In this document: positions 1 to 7,414 of the stretch, in pieces | Layout of the letters: each line of letters opens with the position of its first letter | Numbering within the stretch: the first letter of the stretch is position 1 | Assembly (NCBI RefSeq): GCF_003076455.1 | Contig: NZ_CP020918.1 | Span: 3,508,001-3,572,000, forward strand | Source: Flavobacterium faecale | GTDB lineage: Bacteria; Bacteroidota; Bacteroidia; Flavobacteriales; Flavobacteriaceae | DNA length: 64,000 nt | Direction of reading: 5' to 3' | Program-made: the position numbers and the translations under genes | The notes under the pieces: model-generated | Told to the model about the DNA's origin: nothing | The model's input: only the letters and a program-made list of their open reading frames with translations | Database searches by the model: none

Positions 1-321
1 AGAGTAGACGAAAAAGAGTTTGAAGGAACAGAAGCAGACAATGATTTCAAAAACAATGTTCAGTTTTCTACTTTGCCATTTTCTATCGAAAAAAGTTCTC
101 TTTTTATGCCTTTAAAAGATTCTCCAATAATTGATAAAGCCAATAAAATTAAAAAAATAACGGACGGATTTATAGGAGCTGCACCAGATTTGGGTGCCTA
201 TGAATTTGGTGGTAAAGCATGGACTGCTGGAGTAGATTGGACTTCCGAAGGTTTTGCATGGACTCCAGGGAATGATTATAAAAAGTTAGAATTTATAAAT
301 AAGGCTAAATCGAAAAGATAA
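1..321 (+). CDS. C-terminal end of a right-handed beta-helix protein (partial, 5' end outside window)
   Basis: The reading frame is open from the first base, so this is the last ~106 residues of a longer protein that starts upstream. The motif PDLGAYEFGG, about 45 residues before the stop, is the sort of capping motif that closes right-handed parallel beta-helix proteins of Bacteroidota (polysaccharide-lyase-like or chondroitinase-B-like), which often end in PDIGAYE. The short tail after it is aromatic-rich (two Trp-Thr pairs) and basic at the very end. No T9SS sorting domain is present. It lies 19 bp upstream of a GH117 gene on the same strand, so it is probably part of the same agar/porphyran operon. 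The catalytic part is not visible, so the substrate is unknown. Confidence 0.7.
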   Translation, partial: RVDEKEFEGTEADNDFKNNVQFSTLPFSIEKSSLFMPLKDSPIIDKANKIKKITDGFIGAAPDLGAYEFGGKAWTAGVDWTSEGFAWTPGNDYKKLEFINKAKSKR

Positions 322-340
322 AAAGTAATTTGAAAAACAG

Positions 341-1633
341 ATGAAAAATATATTTTTAATAACAATTGGTTTCGTTCTCTATATAGGGCAAATTCAAGCG
401 CAGGAAAAAAACGGGAAAGAAAAATCGCAAGTTACAACCGAAGAATTCCCATATTTTATTCCTAAAGAAAAACCCAATCGCCCTTTGAGTGCAGCAGTAG
501 CGCGTAATTATGACGCATACGAAGCCATTCGGCCAGAACAAAATGAATTGTACACACAATTTAAATACACCGAATTAAAAGGGTTTGATTATAATGGCGG
601 AGACGGAACGATTACACGACGTGACCCCTCCAAAGTTATTTTCGAAAATGGTAAGTATTACGTTTGGTATACAGGTCGCAAGACAGCAGTAAAAGCAGTT
701 GGAATGTCGAGAGCTAAAGAAGCTACAGACGTTATTCCATCTTCCGATTGGGATTTGGCGGATATTTGGTATGCCACTAGCAAGGACGGATTTACTTGGG
801 AAGAACAAGGGATTGCAGTAGCGCGTCCTCCAAAACCTCAAGCGGGTTGGCGCTCGGTAACTACATCAGCCATTTTGAAGTTCAAAGGAAAATATTATTT
901 GTATTACCAAGCATTTATGGAAGCTAGCGGTTTACGAGGTGATTTTTGTCCTGTGGCGGTTTCTTATGCTGATTCTCCCGATGGCCCTTGGACTTCGGCA
1001 AACAAAGTAGTTATTCCTAATGGACCTGAAGGTTCGTGGGACCAATATTCTATCCATGATCCGTATCCTCTTGTACATGATGGGAAGATTTATTTGTACT
1101 ATAAAGGAGATTTCGATAAAAAACCAGAATTGAATCCTTCAAAAATAAGAATGCAAGGTTTGGCAATTGCCGATAATCCATTGGGGCCGTTTACAAAACA
1201 TCCACTAAATCCAGTATTGAATTCGGGTCACGAAACCACTTTGTTCCCGTATAAAGAAGGCGTAGCAGCCTTAATTATTAAAGACGGAATGGAACACAAT
1301 ACCATTCAATACGCAAAAGACTGGGTCAATTTTGAAATCGCTTCTATCACAGAGTTGCTTCCTGTTGCTGCTGGGCCTTTCATACCAGATGCTTTTACAG
1401 ATACCAAAAATGGACGAGGAATTACTTGGGGGATTTCACATTTTATTAATGCTGGAGGCGATTGGAACCATACAATTCTAGCTCGTTTTGATTGTGATTT
1501 AAGTCAAACTATAGACGATCAACAAATGAAAGAACATCATTATAATTATAGTCCAGAATTTCATTATACCCATAAATTAAGTGAAAAACAGCTGGAACGC
1601 ATCCAACAACAAACGGATAATTTAAAAAACTAG
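341..1633 (+). CDS. GH117 alpha-1,3-(3,6-anhydro)-L-galactosidase (neoagarooligosaccharide hydrolase)
   Basis: 430 residues with a hydrophobic signal peptide ending near IQAQ (residue 21), so probably periplasmic. The sequence from AIRPEQNELY through ITRRDPSKVI to KYYVWYT is characteristic of GH117, a five-bladed propeller that removes the terminal 3,6-anhydro-L-galactose from neoagaro-oligosaccharides. Residues matching the known GH117 active site are Asp95 (TRRDPS), Asp240 (SIHDPYP) and the adjacent His297-Glu298 (NSGHET). The length fits the family. It lies between a beta-helix gene and a GH29 gene on the same strand. This gene is the best evidence that the locus handles agarose-type units, not only porphyran. 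Downstream anhydrogalactose catabolism genes are not in the window. Confidence 0.9.
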   Translation: MKNIFLITIGFVLYIGQIQAQEKNGKEKSQVTTEEFPYFIPKEKPNRPLSAAVARNYDAYEAIRPEQNELYTQFKYTELKGFDYNGGDGTITRRDPSKVIFENGKYYVWYTGRKTAVKAVGMSRAKEATDVIPSSDWDLADIWYATSKDGFTWEEQGIAVARPPKPQAGWRSVTTSAILKFKGKYYLYYQAFMEASGLRGDFCPVAVSYADSPDGPWTSANKVVIPNGPEGSWDQYSIHDPYPLVHDGKIYLYYKGDFDKKPELNPSKIRMQGLAIADNPLGPFTKHPLNPVLNSGHETTLFPYKEGVAALIIKDGMEHNTIQYAKDWVNFEIASITELLPVAAGPFIPDAFTDTKNGRGITWGISHFINAGGDWNHTILARFDCDLSQTIDDQQMKEHHYNYSPEFHYTHKLSEKQLERIQQQTDNLKN

Positions 1634-1738
1634 CTTTACAGAATTAGGAAAAAATACTTACCCATTTCTAAAAGTATGAGATCTATAAATACGGTAAATA
1701 ATTAGGAAAAGTATTCGATAAAAAATAAAATTTAAAAC

Positions 1739-3100
1739 ATGAAAATATATAGAAATAGAACACTTATTAGTATTACACTAGGATTAACACTACTGTTTTC
1801 AAGTTGTAAATCAGGGAGTGCCATTGCTTCTAAGAAAGTAGAAAAATACAAACCCAATTCCGAATCCCTTTCCAAACATGGGTCGGCGCCAGAATGGTTT
1901 GCAGATGCCAAATTGGGAATTTATTTTCATTGGGGACCATACAGCGTTCCCGCTTTTGGAAGTGCTTGGTATCCTAGAAATATGTATTTGGATAATTCTA
2001 GTGATCGAAAGCACCACGAAGCTACTTACGGTAGTATCTACGAATTTGGATATGAAAAATTTATCCCAATGTTCAAAGCAGAACAATTTGATCCAGAGGA
2101 ATGGGCGGAATTATTTCAATCTACTGGCGCAAAATTTACGGGTCCAGTAGCGCAACACCACGATGGATTTGCCATGTGGGATAGCAAAATAAATCCTTGG
2201 AATGCCAAAGATATGGGCCCCAAAAGAGATATTTTGGGAGAACTTTTTGCAGCCTTAAAAAAGCGTGACATGAAAACGATTGCCACTTTTCATCATGCTC
2301 GAAATGGTCAGCGTAATGCCAATATCCCTGAAAATTGGAAGACGGGTTACAACAGCCATTATCCGTATCATCCAGACCTACCAACGGCGACCAAAGATCC
2401 GTTGCTACGCAAATTGTTTGGTAATTTTGAAACTATTGAAGAGTTTAACAAGTATTGGTTAGACCAAGTAAATGAGGTTGTTGATAAATATAGTCCCGAC
2501 ATTTTATGGTATGATTCCTGGTTGAATATGATTCCAGAAGACAAAAGAATGGAAATGGCGGCACATCATTTTAACAATGGTGTCAAGAATAATAAAGAGG
2601 TAATGTTGGCGCACAAACAAGAAGATTTACCGCTTGAATATAGCGTGTTGGATTATGAACAAGGAGGAAGAAGAGATTCTTGGCCGTCACCTTGGATGAC
2701 GGATATTACTATTGGAGAAAGTAAATGGATGTATGTAGAAGGGCATCCATATAAAACGGCAGATTTGGTTATTCGAAATATGATTGATGTTTGGAGTAAA
2801 AACGGAATTGTATTGTTGAATGTTTCACCACGTGCTGATGGCGTTATCAATCAAGAACAAAGAACTATTTTAAAACAAATTGGCGATTGGATGAAAGTAC
2901 ACGGTGAAGCAGTTTACGGAACTCACCCCCACACTATTTTTGGATACGGAACCGCAAGTGCTGGAGATGGGCATCATGGAGGGCAATCTGCTACTGTAAA
3001 TTATACCGAGGATGATGTGCGTTTTACCATTTCTAAAGATAAAAAAGCCATGTATGTTTTCTTTTTAGGGAAACCTCAAAAAGGGAAAAAATTGACATGA
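1739..3100 (+). CDS. GH29 alpha-L-fucosidase/alpha-L-galactosidase-like lipoprotein, 3' end frameshifted
   Basis: 453 residues before an early stop. The N-terminus has a lipoprotein signal with lipobox LFSSC (Cys23), so it is probably anchored facing the periplasm. GH29 hallmarks are GIYFHWGPYSVPAF, the HHDGFAMW motif (His140-His141-Asp142) and DILWYDSW with the likely nucleophile Asp259. GH29 contains alpha-L-fucosidases and also alpha-L-galactosidases reported for porphyran oligosaccharides; the second fits this locus better (inference). The frame ends at a TGA at 3098-3100, but the rest of the C-terminal domain continues in another frame to 3273. Restoring one T near 3097 would join them as ...KLTLRAIGG.... 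The catalytic barrel is intact, so activity may survive. Confidence 0.85.
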   Translation: MKIYRNRTLISITLGLTLLFSSCKSGSAIASKKVEKYKPNSESLSKHGSAPEWFADAKLGIYFHWGPYSVPAFGSAWYPRNMYLDNSSDRKHHEATYGSIYEFGYEKFIPMFKAEQFDPEEWAELFQSTGAKFTGPVAQHHDGFAMWDSKINPWNAKDMGPKRDILGELFAALKKRDMKTIATFHHARNGQRNANIPENWKTGYNSHYPYHPDLPTATKDPLLRKLFGNFETIEEFNKYWLDQVNEVVDKYSPDILWYDSWLNMIPEDKRMEMAAHHFNNGVKNNKEVMLAHKQEDLPLEYSVLDYEQGGRRDSWPSPWMTDITIGESKWMYVEGHPYKTADLVIRNMIDVWSKNGIVLLNVSPRADGVINQEQRTILKQIGDWMKVHGEAVYGTHPHTIFGYGTASAGDGHHGGQSATVNYTEDDVRFTISKDKKAMYVFFLGKPQKGKKLT

Positions 3101-3273
3101 GAGCTATAGGAGGACATCACCGTAATATCCCTCCTTCTCCAATAAAAAACGTGAAATTATTAGGATCGAATGCCAAAGTGCAATGGGAACTAACCACCGA
3201 GAGTTTCTTCCTAACCATGCCAGACGCTACAATGAATGACTTGGCAACTGTGTTTAAATTTGAATTAGAATAA
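3097..3273 (+). pseudogene. Out-of-frame C-terminal piece of the GH29 gene
   Basis: These 58 codons overlap the GH29 stop as ATGA and read MRAIGGHH...NVKLLGS...VQWEL...FELE. That is a plausible end for the C-terminal beta-sandwich domain of GH29 enzymes (a beta strand, a 'lLGs..kvqWel' strand, and an ending in 'vfkfele'). The codon use and the smooth join in the alternative frame indicate a one-base deletion rather than a separate gene. It could be real decay or an assembly error, because a second probable single-base deletion lies 1.4 kb downstream in the neighbouring sulfatase. Confidence 0.7.
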
Positions 3274-3421
3274 AACAAAAAAAACTCATATGATCTCTAA
3301 TCAAGAACATTTGTAGGGCTACAATTTGATTTGATTCTGTAGTTTTGGAAAGTTAGAATACCCATTTAGAATTTATTTTAGAATCCTATATGGGTATTCA
3401 CTAATTTATAAAAACAAACGA

Positions 3422-4845
3422 ATGAAATCAAGTAGATTTATAATGATGTTGTTATTTGCTAATATCATAACTTTAAATGCACAGCATAAGTAACCTAATA
3501 TTCTATTTATTTCAATAGATGATTTAAGACCCGAACTACATGCTTACGGTGTTGCAGATATGATTACTCCCAACTTAGACGCCATCGCAGCACAAGGCAG
3601 ATTATTCAAGAGGCATTATGCGCAAGTCCCAACTTGTGGCCCATCACGAATGGTAATGTTAACCGGGAAAAATTTAACTTCTAGTGATGAAATTTCACAT
3701 CCACTTTTAGGAAATAGATTAGCTGGAAAACCAGAGACAGACAATCCAGAAACTTTTATTCATCATCTAAAAAGGAATGGGTATTATACGGTGGGAATGG
3801 GGAAAATCAGCCATAGTATCAGCGGAAGAAGAGGCAAAGAATTAGAATTACCTCATAGTTGGAATGATTTTATCACTAATCCAGATGCTTTTCAAATGTA
3901 TGCTGGTGGCGAGCATCGAGACGCTAAGAAAACACCCCCGTTTGAAATGTTGGATGTTGCCGATGAGGTATATCCTGATGGTAGAGTGGCACAATTTGCG
4001 GTAAAAGAATTAGAAAAAAGAGCCAATGCCAAACAACCATTTTTTATGGCAGTAGGTTTCCTTAGGCCACATTTGCCTTTTTCTGCTCCAAAAAAATACT
4101 GGGATTTGTATTATAGATCGAAAATGAATTTGTCACCCAATCCCGATGCTCCAAAAAATGTAGCTGATGAGTTTTTACACAATAGTGAAGAATTTTTTGG
4201 ACAGTATTATTCTCCTGAAAAAGGAGGTGCTCGTAAACGCATTTCAGATGCTTATGCCAAACAAATTATTCATGCCAATCACGCTGCAGTTTCTTTTGTA
4301 GATGCTCAAGTGGGCAAAGTGATGGATAAGTTAAAAGAATTGGGACTGGACAAAAATACGATTGTCGTAGTTTGGGGAGATCACGGTTGGCATTTGGGAG
4401 ATCAAACTATTTGGGGAAAACATAGTGCTTTCGAAAATGCATTAAATAGCGCCATGATTGTCAAAACACCTCAGATGAAAAAGCAGCAGTTCCGTCAAAT
4501 AGTCTAATTGCTTCGGTAGATATTTATCCTACCCTATGCGAATTAACAGGAATTCAAAAACCCAAAGGACTAGACAGTACAAGCTTTGTTCCTATTCTTG
4601 AAAATCCAAAGACTGAAACTCGAACAGAAGTATTCAGTTATTGGAAAGATGTTGTAAGTATGCGTACAGATCGGTACCGATTAGCAATTTACAATAACGG
4701 CAAAAAGCAAAAAATGATGTTGTATGATCATCTAAAAGACCCTCATGAAACTGTAAATATAGCAGAGGAAAGTCCCAAAATTATAGCTGAATTATTGCCT
4801 TTGGTAAAAAATAGGAACAATGGGTATCTAACTCAAATTAAGTAA
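3422..4845 (+). pseudogene. S1-family sulfatase (iduronate-2-sulfatase-like), disrupted by a nonsense codon and a frameshift
   Basis: The apparent start at 3422 encodes a signal peptide (MKSSRFIMMLLFANIITLNAQ) and then hits an in-frame TAA at codon 24, exactly where sulfatases read (K)PNILFISIDDLRPEL; that sequence follows directly in the same frame. The formylglycine motif is intact as CGPSR in VPTCGPSR. The frame breaks again at about 4480-4507, after TPQMKK, where loss of one A from an A run would explain the change; the frame then resumes as AAVPSNSLIASVDIYPT and runs to 4845 with an S1-type ending (LYDHLKDPHETVNIAEE). With two lesions the protein is unlikely to be made. S1_7-like sulfatases are common in red-algal galactan loci. 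Confidence 0.85.
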
Positions 4846-4927
4846 TTCAATAAAAAAATAGTTGTTCTGAGGTATGTTTTCTTAAATTAATAGTAAAATA
4901 ACATTGTAAAAATTAAAAAGAACGGGT

Positions 4928-6328
4928 TTGTTAAAAAATAAAATTGTGCTATTGATTAGCTTGTTTTTCACAATAATAAGTATCGCAAAAGAATATAATA
5001 TAACGAGTTATGGTGCCAAAAATGATGGAAAAACAATCAATACTATTGCGGTGCAAAAAGCAATTGACGACTGTTCAAAAAATGGCGGGGGTACTGTACG
5101 AATTGATGGAGGTGGGACTTACGTTATAGGTACCATTTTTATGAAAAGTTATGTTACTATGCATATTGCCAACGGAACTGTATTGCAAGGAAGCACTAAT
5201 CAAAATGATTATGTAGGTAATGTGCATAAAAATATGTATAAAGGAGAAGTAACAAAAAATAATTGTTTGATTTATGCTGAAAATGCAGTTTCATTCGGTT
5301 TTGAAGGTTATGGTACTATTGATGGAAATGGTCATCTAGAGAATTTTCCAAAAAAAGGAGTTATTCAGCGACCAATGTTATTGCGTTTCAAAGATTGTTC
5401 TGAAATCTCTATGAGAGACATTCATTTAATAAATCCAGCTTCTTGGACATCTGCGTGGTTGTATTGTAACAATATTACGATTGACGGTATCACTATCAAA
5501 AGCCGAGCAAATTTTAACGGTGACGGTCTTGATTTTGATGGGTGTACCAACGTTCGAGTAAGTAATTCTAGCTTCGATAACAGTGATGATTGTATTTGTT
5601 TGCAAACTTCACTACCAGATAAACCTTGTAAAAACATTACCATTACTAATTGCAATTTTACCACAAAATGGGCAGGAATCCGAATTGGATTGTTGTCACG
5701 TGGAAATATCGAATATGTAACGGTTTCCAATTGTACCTTCACAGATATTGAAGATTCGGGCTTAAAAATACAGCAAAATGAGGGAGGAGAAATGAGCAAT
5801 ATGACTTTTACTAATTTGGTGATGGAAAATGTACCAAGGCCCATATTTATGACTTTCTGTCAACAAACGGCTTCTGTAGAAACACCTGAAGGGCAAATGG
5901 AACCTTTGAAGCGCATGCACAATATAAAATTTAGTAATATCATTGCTGACAATTCTAAGGGAGATAAAAATTCTGCCATATTCATAACAGGAATTCCAGG
6001 TCATGCAATCGAAGATGTTTCTATATCCAATGTAGATTTTATAGTTTCAGGTGGCGGTACACTGCAAGAAGCAAAACAAATAGACGTAAAAGAGTATACA
6101 TTCGATAATATGAAGCGTTGGCCAGAATTTTATGTAGTGGGTGCATTACCTGTTTACGGAATTTATGCCCGTCATATAAACGGTTTGAACTTAGATGCTA
6201 TTTCAATAAAAACTAATTCAGAAGACAAACGTGCTCCCGTTATTCTAAATTCCGTTACCAATGCCCATTTTTATAATTTGAAAACAAATGGCAAAGTGCT
6301 GGAAAGTACAGAGGTTTTAAGACAATAG
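4928..6328 (+). CDS. GH28 family (polygalacturonase-like) secreted glycosidase, TTG start
   Basis: 466 residues. The first in-frame codon that gives a full signal peptide (MLKNKIVLLISLFFTIISIA) is TTG at 4928; no ATG nearby gives a comparable N-terminus. The body is a right-handed beta-helix with the pectate-lyase superfamily opening YNITSYGAKNDGKT and the GH28 catalytic region: NGDGLDFDG with Asp202, then NSDDCICLQ with Asp220-Asp221, then AGIRIG. The usual GHG motif is not obvious, as in divergent GH28 members. It probably acts in the periplasm on an exo-terminal sugar of an algal oligosaccharide; the exact substrate cannot be read from sequence. It is the last plus-strand gene of the left cluster, facing the minus-strand operon. 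Confidence 0.83.
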   Translation: MLKNKIVLLISLFFTIISIAKEYNITSYGAKNDGKTINTIAVQKAIDDCSKNGGGTVRIDGGGTYVIGTIFMKSYVTMHIANGTVLQGSTNQNDYVGNVHKNMYKGEVTKNNCLIYAENAVSFGFEGYGTIDGNGHLENFPKKGVIQRPMLLRFKDCSEISMRDIHLINPASWTSAWLYCNNITIDGITIKSRANFNGDGLDFDGCTNVRVSNSSFDNSDDCICLQTSLPDKPCKNITITNCNFTTKWAGIRIGLLSRGNIEYVTVSNCTFTDIEDSGLKIQQNEGGEMSNMTFTNLVMENVPRPIFMTFCQQTASVETPEGQMEPLKRMHNIKFSNIIADNSKGDKNSAIFITGIPGHAIEDVSISNVDFIVSGGGTLQEAKQIDVKEYTFDNMKRWPEFYVVGALPVYGIYARHINGLNLDAISIKTNSEDKRAPVILNSVTNAHFYNLKTNGKVLESTEVLRQ

Positions 6329-6364
6329 TTATTTTAAAGGCTTGTAATCTGGTCTTCCAAACTG
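6329..6364 (-). pseudogene. Tiny possible C-terminal coding remnant
   Basis: Read on the minus strand, this stretch gives QFGRPDYKPLK followed by TAA, with a stop just before it. It looks like the last residues of a lost carbohydrate-active protein that once lay between GH28 and the truncated GH86. The call rests only on how protein-like the short sequence is, so it is weak. Confidence 0.2.
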
Positions 6365-6380
6365 TCAGAACGTTCCAATC

Positions 6381-7019
6381 CTATTTTTTTGCGAATTCTG
6401 GAGCTGCATGTATTTTTTTTCCTAATTCACGATGCAATTCACAAATTTTTGTAATAATTATATCGATTTTGCTAGTGATATATTTCTTAGGAGTAAGCCT
6501 ACCTTCAGGATAAAAATCTACCGCATGAACCATAGGTTCATTTAGAGGCTCAACATATTCCGGAACATTGGCTTCTTGTTTTTTATAATAATTGGTTATA
6601 TAATTAGTCGCATCATCTATGTAAGAAGTTAAATCTATAGTTGAATAATCTGCATTTGGGTCGTCACTATAAAACAAATCACCTGGTTTACCTGATCCTA
6701 CTCTATTTTCAACGGGTCTAACTCCACTAAACGAATTTTTGATTACTGGAAACACACCATTCACTTGGTTTTTCATCGGGCTGTCAAATGTCCTACCTCC
6801 TCGATACGAACTGGCTATTCCGTATGTGCTTTTAAAATTTATAAATTCAGTGTCTGTGAGACTAGTCAAATTGTGGATATTGAAATACTTACTCTTGTTT
6901 AAGGTAGTTTCTGTTTTTAAATATTGTTTCGTTTTATGCTCTATTTTAATAGTACCTTGGCCTAAAACAGGTACAGATAGTAGTAAAACACCAAGTGAAA
7001 GTGACGCTTTTTTAATCAT
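6381..7019 (-). pseudogene. Truncated GH86 beta-agarase/beta-porphyranase (N-terminal part only)
   Basis: 212 codons from the start that best fits a signal peptide (MIKKASLSLGVLLLSVPVLGQ); an ATG 30 bp further upstream is possible. The sequence KYFNIHN.TSLTDTEF...YGIASSYRGGRTF matches the start of GH86 enzymes. PLNEPMVHA contains the acid/base Glu161. The protein stops at AAPEFAKK, before the nucleophile half of the barrel, while GH86 enzymes are usually 600 residues or longer (the intact one at 31379-33544 has 721). The following bases give no continuation in any frame. This is therefore a deletion remnant and very likely inactive. Confidence 0.75.
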
Positions 7020-7414
7020 TTTTGTATTAATAATTTGGTTATTGATCATTCTATTTTAACCCAAAATTCGCATTTATAAATAAATGCGAATTCTAGATTG
7101 ACTATTATCTTAAAGTCTTTACAATTTTACAAAATAATCATATATCTATTTGTTTTTCAATGAATTATAACTATAACATATAGTTTTTATTTTGATACTT
7201 TTTTTCAATCAAAACCTCTTTAAGTGCTAATTATTTAATTTCTATAGCTCCCATATCTGGCAAACCACTTCTTTTGTTACCTAAATATCCGTTTTTACTA
7301 TAAACTACCTTTTATTCCATAAGTGTCTCCAAGAATCAATTCGATATCGAAACCTTTATTCTTGATTCACACAGTGCTTTTTGGTACATAATTTTCAGCT
7401 CTATACTAGAAGTA
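7020..7414. other. Non-coding stretch holding a degraded gene end
   Basis: This AT-rich gap lies between the GH86 remnant and the GH2 gene. No intact ORF is present. The only coding-like signal is the beta-helix C-terminal remnant at 7231-7305, listed separately. I see no convincing terminator for the GH2 operon here. Confidence 0.5.
7231..7305 (-). pseudogene. Degraded C-terminus of a beta-helix protein
   Basis: Minus-strand translation gives VYSKNGYLGNK then RSGLPDMGAIEIK and a stop. The ending PDMGAIE closely resembles the PDLGAYE/PDIGAYE cap of right-handed beta-helix proteins, including the one at positions 1-321. Upstream in the same frame there are stop codons, so only the tail is left. 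It supports the idea that the 6.3-7.4 kb stretch is a gene graveyard. Confidence 0.4.
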
